Assembly (NCBI GenBank): GCA_963782465.1
Contig: CAWAJR010000005.1
Span: forward strand, 372,001-436,000
Reading direction: 5' to 3'
Source of the DNA: JAODBJ01 sp963782465
GTDB taxonomy: Bacteria > Actinomycetota > Acidimicrobiia > IMCC26256 > PALSA-610
Length of the DNA: 64,000 bases
The notes under the pieces: generated by a model
What the model saw: the letters and a program-made list of their open reading frames with translations, nothing else
Told to the model about the DNA's origin: nothing
The model's database searches: none
Shown: positions 34,872 to 43,944 of the stretch, in pieces
How the letters are laid out: each line of letters opens with the position of its first letter
Numbering within the stretch: position 1 is the first letter of the stretch
Made by a program: the position numbers and the translations under genes

Positions 34872-36170
34872 GTGACGACGTTGGACCCGCGGCATGCAGC
34901 CGCACGACCGGTAAGCCCCGAGCGGGTGCTCGATTTCATCCCCGCCGGCGCCGACCTGATCGTGCCGCTCGCGATCGGCGAACCGAAGACGCTGCTCGAC
35001 ACGATCGACGCCCACGCCGACCAGCTCGAGCGGGTTCGCGTCCACCAGATGCACGCGCTCTACGACCGGCCCTACCTCCACGGCGTCTACGGCGACCGGC
35101 TACGGCACATCTCGTACTTCCTGAGCAGCGTCGCCCGTAAGGCGTTCCTCGAAGGCGGGTGTGATCTCGTGCCCGCCAACTTCAGCGAAGTCCCGATGAT
35201 GCTGCGCCGCGCGACGAAGTGCTCGCTCGTGCTCGCGGCGGCATCACCGCCCGACCGGCACGGCTACTTCTCGCTCGGTACGAACGCCGACTACACGGCC
35301 CGTCTCATCGGCCAGGCTCCGTTCTTCCTCGAAGTGAACCCCAACATGCCGCGCACGTTCGGTGAGAACACCCTGCACGTCAGCCAGGTCGTCGGCTGGA
35401 CCGAAGCCGACTACCCGCTGGTGGAATCGAAGACGCCGAAGATGGACGAGAAGGACGAACGCATCGCGGCACTCGTGGCCGAACGCATCCCCGACGGGGC
35501 AACGATCCAAGCGGGGATCGGTGCGATCCCGAACACGATCCTCGGGATGCTGTCGAACCACCGCGACCTGGGCGTGCACACGGAATTGATGAGCGACGGC
35601 GTGATGAACCTGCTCGAGTCCGGCGCGCTCACCGGCACCCGGAAGGTGACCCGCCCGGGCAAGATCGTCTCCACGTTCTCGATGGGCTCGAAACGTCTCT
35701 ACGACTTCCTGCACGACAACAGCGCCGTCGAGTTCCTCCCCGTCGACTGGGTGAACGACCCGCGCGTGATCGGCCGCGAACACTGCTTCGTCTCGATCAA
35801 CGCGACCATCGAGGTCGACCTGCTCGGCCAGTGCAATTCGGAGATGATCGCGGGCCGCTACTACTCCGGCAGTGGCGGCCAGTCCGACTTTGCCCGCGGT
35901 GCCATGTACTCGGAGAAGGGCATGGGATTCGTCGTGGCCCACTCCACCACCAAGGACGATTCGATCTCGCGGATCGTCGCGCAGCTCTGCCCGGGCGCGC
36001 CGGTGACGACGATGAAGAACACCGTCGATCACGTCGTCACCGAGTACGGCGTCGCCGAACTGCGCGGGCGATCGTTCGCCGATCGCGCCCGCGCCCTGAT
36101 CGCGATCGCCCACCCGGCGCACCGCGAGCACCTCGAACGCAGTGCGCACAACCTCGGCTACCTCCACTGA
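34872..36170 (+). CDS. Acetyl-CoA hydrolase/4-hydroxybutyrate CoA-transferase family
   Basis: 432 residues, family I CoA-transferase of the acetyl-CoA hydrolase/Cat1/4HbCT type. Seen are the N-terminal domain with DLIVPLAIGEPKTL, QAGIGAIPNTILGML, TELMSDGVMNLLESG, and the C-terminal YYSGSGGQSDFARGA and VVTEYGVAELRGRSFADRARALIAIAHP motifs. Members move CoA between succinyl-CoA, acetate, butyrate or 4-hydroxybutyrate. Next to fumarase, and with sucCD in the window, a succinyl-CoA-linked role is likely. GTG at 34872, with GGAGG 7 nt upstream. It ends 2 bp before the second copy of the GATAGCTATC hairpin. Confidence 0.83.
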   Translation: MTTLDPRHAAARPVSPERVLDFIPAGADLIVPLAIGEPKTLLDTIDAHADQLERVRVHQMHALYDRPYLHGVYGDRLRHISYFLSSVARKAFLEGGCDLVPANFSEVPMMLRRATKCSLVLAAASPPDRHGYFSLGTNADYTARLIGQAPFFLEVNPNMPRTFGENTLHVSQVVGWTEADYPLVESKTPKMDEKDERIAALVAERIPDGATIQAGIGAIPNTILGMLSNHRDLGVHTELMSDGVMNLLESGALTGTRKVTRPGKIVSTFSMGSKRLYDFLHDNSAVEFLPVDWVNDPRVIGREHCFVSINATIEVDLLGQCNSEMIAGRYYSGSGGQSDFARGAMYSEKGMGFVVAHSTTKDDSISRIVAQLCPGAPVTTMKNTVDHVVTEYGVAELRGRSFADRARALIAIAHPAHREHLERSAHNLGYLH

Positions 36171-36172
36171 CC

Positions 36173-36219
36173 GACAGGCGTCGATAGCTATCGCTATGCG
36201 ATAGCTATCGACGCACGTC
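36173..36219. repeat. GATAGCTATC-type hairpin repeat, copy 2; likely bidirectional terminator
   Basis: Same 47-nt structure as copy 1: arms of about 22 bp with a TAT loop; the inner 17 bp are identical to copy 1 and the base of the stem has two mismatches. It fills the gap between convergent stop codons at 36170 and 36225. Confidence 0.8.
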
Positions 36220-36224
36220 GGCCG

Positions 36225-36689
36225 TCAGATGGCGACGCCTTCTCGGCGGAGGAGGGCGCGCTTGAGGTCGACGGCGTTACGGCCGCTGCCGTAGCCGCCG
36301 ATCTTCCCACCCGCGGCGAGCACCCGGTGGCACGGGATCACGAACGGCAGCGGGTTGGTCGCCATCGTGCTCCCGACCGCGCGGGCCGCGCGTGGCCGCC
36401 CGGCCATCAGCGCGAGTTCGCCGTACGAGACGGTTTCGCCCCACGGCACGTCGCGCACGAGCGTGTCGAGCACGGTACGGCGAAAGCCGCTGACACCGTC
36501 GAGGTCGAGCGGCACGTCGAAGGTCCGGCGCCGCCCCGCGAACCAATCGTCGAACTGTCCCGCGATCGCCTCGTCGCGCTCCTGGTCGTCCGCCACGAGC
36601 GGTTCGCCGGGCAGGGTCACTTCGCGCAGCCCGGCGTCGGTGACCAGGATGCTCACGGTGCCGTACGGCGATTCCTGCTGCCAGAACAC
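36225..36689 (-). CDS. ogt: Methylated-DNA-[protein]-cysteine S-methyltransferase
   Basis: 154 residues. The active-site motif PCHRV (in FVIPCHRVLAAGG) carries the methyl-accepting cysteine; upstream GETVSYGELALMAGRPRAARAVGSTMATNPLP is the helix-turn-helix DNA-binding region. Domain order and size match Ogt, which repairs O6-methylguanine by suicidal transfer. GTG start at 36689, two bases after the upstream oxidoreductase stop codon begins a 1-bp gap, so it is coupled to that gene. The coupling of a DNA-repair protein to a molybdopterin enzyme is probably only transcriptional convenience. Confidence 0.88.
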   Translation of the reverse strand: MFWQQESPYGTVSILVTDAGLREVTLPGEPLVADDQERDEAIAGQFDDWFAGRRRTFDVPLDLDGVSGFRRTVLDTLVRDVPWGETVSYGELALMAGRPRAARAVGSTMATNPLPFVIPCHRVLAAGGKIGGYGSGRNAVDLKRALLRREGVAI

Positions 36690-36690
36690 G

Positions 36691-38664
36691 TCACACCTTT
36701 TCGATCTGGACGCGCGCGTCATTGAAGGTCGCGCCGCCGGCGAGGTCGGAGAGCGTGTCGGGCGCGAACGCGTTCGCAGTGAAGCCGTCGCGCACAGTCC
36801 GGCACCACAACCCCTTGGCCATCGACGCGACACCCGGGCGCAGATCGCCATCGACCCGTACGGGCAGGGTGACGCTCGCGCCGGCGTCGTGCACCCGCAC
36901 GAGATCGCCGTCGTGCAGCTCGCGGGCCGCGGCATCGGCCCGCGACACGTGCACCGCGGCCTCCGGTCCGTTGAACTCGCCGAACATGGTGCTGATCGTC
37001 CGATTGGTCGCGGGCGAGATCAGGGCGAGCGGGAACGCCTCGGTCAGCGGTTCGTAGCGCGGGACGCCGATCTCGTCGATACCGGCCAGCCGCACCCGGC
37101 CCGAGGGGGTCGTCGGGAAGGTGTCGCGGAACTGCACCGTGCCGGCGGGGTCTCGCAACACCTGCGTCCCGTCGACGTTCACGCCTTCCGCGACCGCGAA
37201 CGCGACCAGTTGTGCGGGGTCGGGATCGAAGTGCGCGGCGTCGAAGCCCAGACGTGGCGCGAGTGCGGCCGACACCTCGTTGTTGGTGCGGCTCTCGCCG
37301 ACCCGGTCGATCACGGTCGGCAATTCGGCGAACACGTACGCGCCGTACGACGCGGCCACGTCGGCGAACTCGAAGTGGGTGGTGGCCGGCAGGACGATGT
37401 CGGCGAAGCGGGCGGTGTCGGTCATCACCTGGTCGTGCACGACGGTGAAGAGGTCTTCACGCCCGAGCCCGCGATGCACGAGCGTCTGGTTCGGCGCCGT
37501 CGCGGCAGGGTTACTGCCCTGCACGAACAGCACCGCGGTCACCGGATCGGAGGTTGGATCGAGCCACTGACCGAGCTGGTTCATGTTGAGGACGCGGCGC
37601 GGCGGTCGGGCCGAGCCCGGCCGGTTCGACGGCTGTGGCGACCGGAACGGCGCCGCTTCGGAGAGGCTTGCCATGATCCCGGAACCGGCGACACCGAACT
37701 GACCGGTGAGCACCGGCAACGCGAAGGCCGCCACGCAGGCGGACCCACCGTTGCGGTTCCGTTCCAGGCCCCAGCCGACCCGGAAATAGCCGGGACGCGT
37801 CGACGCCAGCAGTTCGGCGAAGGCGACGATGTCGGCCGCGTCGATGCCGCACGTGTCGGCCGCGACCTCGACCGTGAACGGCTCGGCGGCCGCGAGGTAC
37901 TCGTCGACCCCTTCGGCGTGCGCGTCGAGGAAGGCCCGGTCGAGCCCGTTGTTGTGCGCCAGCCAGCGCGCCAGCGCGAGGGCGAGCACCACGTCGGTAC
38001 CGGGTCGCACCGCGACGTGGAGATCGGCGCGCTTGGCCATCCCGGTACGGCGCGGGTCGACCACGACGAGCCGCGCGCCGGCCTGGCACGCCCGCGCGAC
38101 GAGCGGTGGGAAGTGCGTGTTGGAGATCGCGGGGTTCGCGCCCCAGACGACCACGAGCCGGGCGTTCACGACGTCGAGCGGGTCGGCCGAGAGCATCGAA
38201 CCGAACATCTCCTCGTAGGCCTTGCCGTGCGTCGCCGCGCAGATCGTGTGCTCGACCTTCGCGGCTCCGAGCCGTCGCCAGAGGCGGTCACCGAGGACGT
38301 TCTGCAACGCGGGGGCCGAGGAGCCGTAGAGATAGGGCACGACGGATGCGGCGCCGAAACGGTCGATGGTGTCGCGCACGTGCGCGGCGGTTCGGTCGAG
38401 CGCGTCGTCCCACGAGATCGGCGTGAACTCGGCCGCGCCCTTCGGCCCGGTGCGCAACAACGGGGTGAGGACGCGTTCGGGTGCGTAGACCCGCCGGGCG
38501 TGGCGCTTCACCTTCTGGCAGATGAACCCGTCGGTGAGCGGGTTCCCGGGGCCGGCGTCGACCGCGACGATGCGGCCGTCTTCCACCTGGACCGACAGCG
38601 AGCACGTGTCGGGGCAATCGAGCGGGCACGCCGTCGTCACGGTGCCGTCGCGAAGCGGGATCAC
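36691..38664 (-). CDS. Molybdopterin-dependent oxidoreductase (DMSO reductase family)
   Basis: 657 residues. The N terminus has the 4Fe-4S motif CPLDCPDTCSL...GFICQK, then YLYGSSAPALQ, GANPAISNTHFPP, VVDPRRTGMAKRAD and the C-terminal molydopterin dinucleotide-binding domain with ISPATNRTISTMFGEFNGPEAAVHVS. No Tat signal is visible, so it is cytoplasmic. The family includes formate dehydrogenase-like, thiosulfate/polysulfide and other oxidoreductases; lacking a hallmark residue or partner subunits I cannot name the substrate. CAGACT ends 6 nt before the GTG at 38664, suggesting a leaderless promoter. The third hairpin copy lies between it and mdh. Confidence 0.83.
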   Translation of the reverse strand: MIPLRDGTVTTACPLDCPDTCSLSVQVEDGRIVAVDAGPGNPLTDGFICQKVKRHARRVYAPERVLTPLLRTGPKGAAEFTPISWDDALDRTAAHVRDTIDRFGAASVVPYLYGSSAPALQNVLGDRLWRRLGAAKVEHTICAATHGKAYEEMFGSMLSADPLDVVNARLVVVWGANPAISNTHFPPLVARACQAGARLVVVDPRRTGMAKRADLHVAVRPGTDVVLALALARWLAHNNGLDRAFLDAHAEGVDEYLAAAEPFTVEVAADTCGIDAADIVAFAELLASTRPGYFRVGWGLERNRNGGSACVAAFALPVLTGQFGVAGSGIMASLSEAAPFRSPQPSNRPGSARPPRRVLNMNQLGQWLDPTSDPVTAVLFVQGSNPAATAPNQTLVHRGLGREDLFTVVHDQVMTDTARFADIVLPATTHFEFADVAASYGAYVFAELPTVIDRVGESRTNNEVSAALAPRLGFDAAHFDPDPAQLVAFAVAEGVNVDGTQVLRDPAGTVQFRDTFPTTPSGRVRLAGIDEIGVPRYEPLTEAFPLALISPATNRTISTMFGEFNGPEAAVHVSRADAAARELHDGDLVRVHDAGASVTLPVRVDGDLRPGVASMAKGLWCRTVRDGFTANAFAPDTLSDLAGGATFNDARVQIEKV

Positions 38665-38670
38665 GCCGCC

Positions 38671-38676
38671 AGTCTG
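38671..38676 (-). promoter_or_regulatory. -10 hexamer CAGACT of the molybdopterin oxidoreductase gene
   Basis: Ends 6 nt before the GTG at 38664 on the minus strand; no Shine-Dalgarno. Same hexamer and spacing as before the hydrolase at 26495. Confidence 0.4.
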
Positions 38677-38682
38677 CCAGCC

Positions 38683-38727
38683 ACGTGCGTCGATAGATAT
38701 CGAATAGCGGTAGCTATCGACGCCTGT
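38683..38727. repeat. GATAGCTATC-type hairpin repeat, copy 3 (degenerate)
   Basis: Arms 38683-38702 and 38708-38727, 20 bp with a few mismatches; inner part GCGTCGATAGATATCG against the complement of CGGTAGCTATCGACGC. It sits 4 nt after the mdh stop, between two co-directional genes, so here it would terminate mdh only. Confidence 0.7.
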
Positions 38728-38731
38728 CGGC

Positions 38732-39721
38732 CTAGCCGAGGAGGCCGAGGTCGGCGACGGCGTCGCGCTCTTCGGCGAGCTCGGCGACGGTCTTGTCGAG
38801 GCGGCCCTGCGAGAAGTCGTCGAGTTCCAAGCCGGGGACGATCGAGTAGTCGCCGGCCTTCGCGGTGACCGGGAAGCCGGAGATCAGTCCGTCGGGAACC
38901 CCGTAGGAACCGTCGGAGCAGATCGCCATGCTGACCCAGTCGTTGGCGGGTGTGCCGAGCACCCAGTTGCGGACGTGGTCGAGGGCCGCGTTCGCGGCCG
39001 ACGCCGCGCTCGACGCGCCCCGCGCCTCGATGATCGCCGCGCCGCGCTGCTGCACCGTCGGGATGAACTCGTTCTCGATCCACGCCCGGTCGTTGATCAC
39101 CTCGGCGGCGTTCTTGCCGTCGATCTCGGCGTGGAACACGTCGGGGTACTGCGACGCCGAGTGGTTACCCCAGATCGTCACCTTCGAGACCGACGTGGTG
39201 AGCACGCCCGCCTTCGCTGCGATCTGCGCGGTCGCCCGGTTGTGGTCGAGACGGGTCATCGCGCTGAATCGCTCGCGCGGGATACCCGCCGCGTTGTTCA
39301 TCGCGATCAGGCAGTTGGTGTTGGCCGGGTTCCCGACCACCAGGACCCGCACGTCGCTCGCCGCGCTCTGCGCCAGTGCCTTGCCCTGCGTCGTGAAGAT
39401 GGCGCCGTTGGCCTGCAACAGGTCGGCCCGTTCCATGCCCTTCGTGCGCGGCCGCGAACCGACGAGCAGCGCGTAGTTCACCCCTTCGAACGCGGCGACG
39501 GCGTCGTCGCTCTGCACGACGCCGTGCAGCAGCGGGAACGCACAGTCGTCGAGTTCCATCACGACACCGGCCAGCGCGCCGAGCGCGGGCGTGATCTCGA
39601 GCAGGTGCAGGATGACCGGCTGGTCGGGGCCGAGCAGGTCACCGTTGGCGATACGGAACACGAGGCTGTAGCCAATCTGGCCCGCAGCCCCGGTGACGGC
39701 GACACGAACGGGATCCTTCAC
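38732..39721 (-). CDS. mdh: Malate dehydrogenase
   Basis: 329 residues. NAD-binding GAAGQIGYSLVFRIANG at the N terminus, substrate-binding GSRPRTKGMERADLLQANGAIF, VVGNPANTNCLIA, RLDHNRATAQIAAKAG with a catalytic aspartate region and the proton-relay histidine in IWGNHSASQYPD. This is the cytosolic/bacterial Mdh type used by actinobacteria. It oxidises malate to oxaloacetate. GTG start at 39721 with AGGAGG 5 nt upstream, so unlike many neighbours it has a proper Shine-Dalgarno. The stop is followed by hairpin copy 3. Confidence 0.93.
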   Translation of the reverse strand: MKDPVRVAVTGAAGQIGYSLVFRIANGDLLGPDQPVILHLLEITPALGALAGVVMELDDCAFPLLHGVVQSDDAVAAFEGVNYALLVGSRPRTKGMERADLLQANGAIFTTQGKALAQSAASDVRVLVVGNPANTNCLIAMNNAAGIPRERFSAMTRLDHNRATAQIAAKAGVLTTSVSKVTIWGNHSASQYPDVFHAEIDGKNAAEVINDRAWIENEFIPTVQQRGAAIIEARGASSAASAANAALDHVRNWVLGTPANDWVSMAICSDGSYGVPDGLISGFPVTAKAGDYSIVPGLELDDFSQGRLDKTVAELAEERDAVADLGLLG

Positions 39722-39758
39722 GGCTGCCTCCTGTACGTCGGGGAATGCGCCGCGGAAG

Positions 39759-40538
39759 CTATCCCTCGGCCGCGCGGCCCGCCGAAGCGAACTCGAGCAG
39801 CAGCGTCCGCGCCTCGGTCAGTTCGGCGATCCGTTCCGCCGCGCCCTTCGCTGCCGCGCCGTGGTCGGGGTGCGCTTCGCGCAGGAGCCGGCGGAACCGG
39901 CGGTTGATGTCGTCGGAGACGATGCTCGTGTCGCAACGGAGGCCGAGTACCTCCATCGCCCAGCGCCGCTCCGACGGCACCCCCGCCCAGCCCTCCTCTT
40001 CCGGAGGGCGCCCGGGTTTCCACGTCATGCCGGCGAGGGGTGGCCGCTCCGTCAGCTGGGCCCAGTCGAGGCGCCGGACCACCACGTCGGGCGCCAGACC
40101 GCCCCAGCGGCCCTCGACGACCGCCCGGAGCGCCGCGAGGCCGGCGGCCCTCGGCGTGGGCGGGAGCGCGGCCACGCCGAGCACCGCGCCGAGCACCTGC
40201 GGCGCCGCTGCCGCGTGCGTGTCGAGTTCGACGATCAGACGGCCGTTCTCGCCGAAGATCCGGTGCCGGGAGCGGTCGAGGCCGTGGACGTCGGTCTGGA
40301 GGCGGTACCAGAGGGCGATTCGTGGCACCGTCAGCCCTTCGCGGGCGTCGTCGAGCAGGCGAGGCAGCAGTTCGGCCTGCTCCTCGCGGATGTCGGGCAG
40401 GTTCGCGGCCACGACCGCTGATACGAGGGCGGCGCCGTGCGCCTGGCCGCTCATCGGGAGGTACGCGCTGCCGAGCGCGACACGGCGGGTCGGCATGTGC
40501 CGGCGCGTATGTCTCACATGCAACTCGGCGAGTAGCAC
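39759..40538 (-). CDS. Protein with C-terminal J-domain
   Basis: 259 residues. The last 60 (DTSIVSDDINRRFRRLLREAHPDHGAAAKGAAERIAELTEARTLLL) form a J-domain with the HPD tripeptide that stimulates DnaK ATPase. The rest (MTWKPGRPPEEEGWAGVP, WYRLQTDVHGLDRSRHRIF) I do not recognise; it reads as an alpha/beta domain. The GTG at 40538 has GGAGG 4 nt upstream and was preferred to ATG 40565. Likely a co-chaperone with its own substrate-binding N-terminal domain. Only 37 bp separate its stop from the mdh start downstream. Confidence 0.65.
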   Translation of the reverse strand: MLLAELHVRHTRRHMPTRRVALGSAYLPMSGQAHGAALVSAVVAANLPDIREEQAELLPRLLDDAREGLTVPRIALWYRLQTDVHGLDRSRHRIFGENGRLIVELDTHAAAAPQVLGAVLGVAALPPTPRAAGLAALRAVVEGRWGGLAPDVVVRRLDWAQLTERPPLAGMTWKPGRPPEEEGWAGVPSERRWAMEVLGLRCDTSIVSDDINRRFRRLLREAHPDHGAAAKGAAERIAELTEARTLLLEFASAGRAAEG

Positions 40539-40617
40539 AACTCCTCCAAAGGAGTTCGGTGACACCGATCGTCGCGGATCGCACCGCCCCGCAACGAGTC
40601 GGGGCGCGGCGGCGTTC

Positions 40618-40839
40618 TCAGCGGGCGAGCGAGACGATCACCAGCGCGACGACGTACACCGCGGCAAGCAACGCGGCCAGCGCCCACAGGCTCCCTCTGG
40701 TGAAGGGGTTCGGGCGCCGGGCGCCGAGTTGCTGGTACATGCCGCAGGCCCGGCAACGGGTCGCTCCCGAGGTCAGCGGGGCGTTGCAGAGCACGCACCG
40801 GGCCTCGGTTTCGGCACTGGGCTGCGCCGGGCTGCTCAT
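40618..40839 (-). CDS. Small zinc-ribbon membrane protein
   Basis: 73 residues. Two CxxC knuckles (CVLCNAPL and CRACGMYQQ) form a probable zinc ribbon, followed by one transmembrane helix (LWALAALLAAVYVVALVIVSL). Family and function unknown. The ATG overlaps the folD stop (ATGA), so it is translated with folD; no relation to one-carbon metabolism is evident. A 78-bp spacer without recognisable signals follows before the J-domain gene. Confidence 0.65.
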   Translation of the reverse strand: MSSPAQPSAETEARCVLCNAPLTSGATRCRACGMYQQLGARRPNPFTRGSLWALAALLAAVYVVALVIVSLAR

Positions 40840-41705
40840 CGGGTGGCCTGCGCCCGGGCTTCGGCCGCCTCGATGGTGCTGCGCAGCAGCATCGTGATGG
40901 TCATCGGGCCGACACCGCCGGGAACCGGGGCGAGCCAACCGGCGACCTCGCGCACGTCGGCGGCGACATCGCCCGCGATGCCGGTTTCGGTTCGACTGAT
41001 GCCGACGTCGATCACCGCCGCGCCCGGCTTCACCATGTCGGCCGTGATCATCCCGGCCCGCCCGGCGCCGCTCACGAGGATGTCGGCCTGGCGGGTGAAC
41101 TCGGGCAGGAAGTTCGTTGCCGTATGGCACTGGGTGACGGTCGCGTTCCCGTTCGGCTCCTTCAGCGAGAGCAACATCGCGAGGCCGCGCCCGACGGTGA
41201 TACCGCGCCCGACGATCACCACGTGACGCCCGGCGATCGGGACGTTGTACCGGGTGAGCAGCTCGACGATCGCGAGTGGGGTTCCCGGGCGCGGGTGGCC
41301 CGGCGCGCCGAGCGCGAGGTAACCGAGGTTGGTCGGGTGCAGACCGTCGGCGTCCTTGTCGGGGCCCATCGCGGTGACGAGCTCGCTGTAGTCGAGGTGC
41401 GCGGGTACCGGGTACTGGATCAGGTACCGGTCGACCTTCGGGTCGGCGTTCAGCCCGGCGATGAGCTCGAGGACCTGCTCGCGGGACGCTTCGGCCGGGA
41501 GGTCGAAGCGGAACGAGTCGATGCCGAGATCGGCGCACGCCTTGTGCTTGTTGCGTACGTAGACGTGCGAGCCGGGATCGTCACCGATGAGCACGGTCGC
41601 GAGCCCGGGGGTCACACCATGTTCGGTGAGCGCCTGCACTCGGGTTCGGAGTTCTTCCTTGATCTCGGCGGCCGTTGCTTTGCCGTCGATCATGGTTACA
41701 GCCAT
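40836..41705 (-). CDS. folD: Bifunctional methylene-tetrahydrofolate dehydrogenase/cyclohydrolase
   Basis: 289 residues. The FolD signatures are GSHVYVRNKHKACADLGI (with the catalytic lysine), PDKDADGLHPTNLG, GRGITVGRGLAMLL (NADP-binding) and GVGPMTITMLLRSTIEAA at the C terminus. FolD supplies 10-formyl-THF for the two purine transformylases encoded just upstream (purN, purH), giving a coherent unit. A GAGGGG sequence lies 5-10 nt before the ATG at 41705; the ATG four codons on is an alternative start. Confidence 0.93.
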   Translation of the reverse strand: MAVTMIDGKATAAEIKEELRTRVQALTEHGVTPGLATVLIGDDPGSHVYVRNKHKACADLGIDSFRFDLPAEASREQVLELIAGLNADPKVDRYLIQYPVPAHLDYSELVTAMGPDKDADGLHPTNLGYLALGAPGHPRPGTPLAIVELLTRYNVPIAGRHVVIVGRGITVGRGLAMLLSLKEPNGNATVTQCHTATNFLPEFTRQADILVSGAGRAGMITADMVKPGAAVIDVGISRTETGIAGDVAADVREVAGWLAPVPGGVGPMTITMLLRSTIEAAEARAQATR

Positions 41706-41746
41706 TGGCGCCCCTCGGTTGGCTGGGAGGGTGAGTGGTTCAGGTG

Positions 41747-43264
41747 CTAGTGGTTGAAATGCCGCTCTCCCGTGAACACCATCGCGAGCCCGTGCTCGTC
41801 GGCGGCCGCGATCACATCGTCGTCGCGCGCGGCACCACCCGGTTGGATGACCGCTCCGACTTCGGCCGCGACGGCGGCATCGATGCCGTCGGCGAACGGG
41901 TAGAAGCCGTCGGTTGCCGACGCGCCCCCCTTGGCGCGCCCCGCCGCCTTGCGAGCGGCGATCTCTCCGGCGTCGACCCGGCTCTGCTGGCCGGCGCCGA
42001 TCCCCACTGCTTGGCCGTGGGCGACGAGTACGACCGCGTTCGACTTGACGTACGCCTGGATCCGCCACGCGAGTTCGAGGTCGCGCCATTGCTCTTCGGT
42101 CGGTTTCACTTTCGTGACAACGCGCCATTGGTCGCGCGTGGCGGCGAAGTGATCGGGGTCCTCGACGAGGAAGCCGCCCGCGCTCTGGCGGAAGTGGCGC
42201 AGTTCCGGTGTGGGTGGCCGCGCTTCGAGGACCCGCGTGCGCTTCCGCCGGGCGAGAAGGCGTTCCACCGCGCCCGGGGCGTACCCCGGAGCGATGACGA
42301 CGTCAGCTTGCGGTGCCGGCACCATCTCGTCGACCGTGGCGTCGTCGACGATCTGGTTCAACGCGACGATCCCACCGAACGCCGACTTGTCGTCGCAATC
42401 GAGGGCGAGACGGTACGCCTCCGAAATCGAGCTGCCGACGGCGACACCACACGGATTGGCGTGCTTGATGATCGCGCACGCCGGGCCCGTGCCGAGATCG
42501 TGCACGAGCCGCCACGCGGCTTCGGTGTCGTAGAAGTTGAGGTAGGAAAGCGCGAAGTCGCCGTGCTTCACCACGGTTTCCCAGAAGCCCGGCGCGGCCA
42601 GGTCGCGGTAACGGGCCGCGGTTTGATGCGGGTTCTCGCCGTAGCGCAAGACGTCGTCGGTGCGTTCCAGCGCGAGCCGCAGGTGACGGGGCAGCACTTC
42701 GTCGTCCTGCAACCAGTTGACGATCGCGGCGTCGTACGCCGACGTGTGCGCGAATGCCTCCACGGCCAGCGCGCGTCGCGTCTCGGCGCCGAGGGTGCCG
42801 CCGTTCTCGCGCAGCTCGTCGAGCACCATGTCGTACTGCGACGGATCGGTGAGGATGGCGACCCACGCGTGGTTCTTGGCCGCGGCGCGCACCATGGCCG
42901 GGCCGCCGATGTCGATGGTTTCGATGTCGGGTTTCGCGCGGAACGGGTAGAGGTTGGACACGACGAGGTCGAACGGTTCGATGCCGTGCTTCTCCAGGTC
43001 TTCGAGATGCGACGCCTGGCCGCGGTCGGCGAGCAGGCCACCGTGGACCTTCGGGTGCAGCGTGACGACCCGGTGCCCGAGCATCTCGGGACTGCCGGTG
43101 ATGTCGTCGATGCGGGTCACGGTGAGGCCCGCATCGCGGAGTGCGGCGGTCGTGCTGATCGAACCGACGAGTTCGACCCCCATACCGGCGAGGGCCGACG
43201 CGAACTCGACCAACCCCGTCTTGTCGGATACCGAGAACAGCGCGCGCGCGATCTTGGTGCGCAT
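41747..43264 (-). CDS. purH: Bifunctional AICAR transformylase/IMP cyclohydrolase
   Basis: 505 residues. IMP cyclohydrolase domain first: ALFSVSDKTGLVEFASAL, GGRVKTLHP-like HRVVTLHPKVHGGLLADRG, VVSNLYPF, IDIGGPAMVRAAAKN. The transformylase domain follows with YGENPHQTA, AIIKHANPCGVA (catalytic lysine-histidine) and SDGFYPF-like ATDGFYPFADGID. Catalyses the last two steps to IMP. The ATG at 43264 overlaps the purN stop by one base (TGATG), so they are coupled. Followed by folD after 41 bp. Confidence 0.95.
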   Translation of the reverse strand: MRTKIARALFSVSDKTGLVEFASALAGMGVELVGSISTTAALRDAGLTVTRIDDITGSPEMLGHRVVTLHPKVHGGLLADRGQASHLEDLEKHGIEPFDLVVSNLYPFRAKPDIETIDIGGPAMVRAAAKNHAWVAILTDPSQYDMVLDELRENGGTLGAETRRALAVEAFAHTSAYDAAIVNWLQDDEVLPRHLRLALERTDDVLRYGENPHQTAARYRDLAAPGFWETVVKHGDFALSYLNFYDTEAAWRLVHDLGTGPACAIIKHANPCGVAVGSSISEAYRLALDCDDKSAFGGIVALNQIVDDATVDEMVPAPQADVVIAPGYAPGAVERLLARRKRTRVLEARPPTPELRHFRQSAGGFLVEDPDHFAATRDQWRVVTKVKPTEEQWRDLELAWRIQAYVKSNAVVLVAHGQAVGIGAGQQSRVDAGEIAARKAAGRAKGGASATDGFYPFADGIDAAVAAEVGAVIQPGGAARDDDVIAAADEHGLAMVFTGERHFNH

Positions 43265-43818
43265 CAACTTCCTCTCACGAGTTGTTCGATGACCTCGGGG
43301 TACAGGCGATGCTCGACCGCCTTGATGCGCTCGTGCAATGTTTCCACGGTGTCGCCCGGGAGCACCGGGACCGCTTCCTGGGCGAGGATCGGGCCCGTAT
43401 CGACCTCGAGCGTCGCGATGTGCACGGTCACGCCGGTGACCTTGACGCCGTAGTCGAGCGCGTCGCGCACCGCGTGCCAGCCGCGGAAGGCGGGCAGGAG
43501 CGCCGGGTGCGTGTTCACGATCCTCCCGCCGAACGCGTCGTGCACCGGCTTTTCGAGGATGGTGCCGAAACCCGCCATTGCCACGAGTTCGACACCGTGC
43601 CGTTCGAGGGCGTCGACGATCCGGTGGGTGTACTCCACCCGGTCGAACGAGGCGCCGAAGTCGACCCGTTCGACGAGTTCCGTGGCGATGCCCGCGCGCT
43701 GCGCGACATCGAGGGCGCCGCAGGGGCGGTCGGCGATGACCACGACAATCGGGAGGTTTCGCTCGATCATCGCCTGCAGGTTCGTTCCGCTCCCGGATGC
43801 GAGGACACCGACCTGCAT
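43264..43818 (-). CDS. purN: Phosphoribosylglycinamide formyltransferase
   Basis: 184 residues. GVLASGSGTNLQAMIE is the phosphate-binding start, MAGFGTILEKPVHDAFGGRIVNTHPALLPAFRG carries the folate-binding and catalytic Asn-His, and VTGVTVHIATLEVDTGPILAQEAVPV carries the catalytic aspartate. First folate-dependent step of purine synthesis. ATG at 43818; TAGCGT ends 7 nt upstream, the likely leaderless promoter of purN-purH-folD. In Mycobacterium tuberculosis purN-purH also lies next to sucCD with membrane proteins between, as here. Confidence 0.93.
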   Translation of the reverse strand: MQVGVLASGSGTNLQAMIERNLPIVVVIADRPCGALDVAQRAGIATELVERVDFGASFDRVEYTHRIVDALERHGVELVAMAGFGTILEKPVHDAFGGRIVNTHPALLPAFRGWHAVRDALDYGVKVTGVTVHIATLEVDTGPILAQEAVPVLPGDTVETLHERIKAVEHRLYPEVIEQLVRGS

Positions 43819-43825
43819 ACGGGTC

Positions 43826-43831
43826 ACGCTA
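43826..43831 (-). promoter_or_regulatory. -10 hexamer TAGCGT of purN-purH-folD
   Basis: Minus strand TAGCGT ends 7 nt before the purN ATG; no Shine-Dalgarno between. Confidence 0.5.
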
Positions 43832-43944
43832 GCCCCGCGAGTCGCCGCGGCGGCGGGTGCAGCACCCCCGAAATTGCTGTGAAATCCGCGTTTCGCGGTC
43901 CCCGCCGTGTTTGACTGCTCGTGATTACGTGACCAGGGGGTCGT

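Noticed and set aside
36355..38868. An 837-codon plus-strand open frame
   Set aside because: Antisense of the molybdopterin oxidoreductase and ogt; the real proteins have full family motifs on the minus strand.
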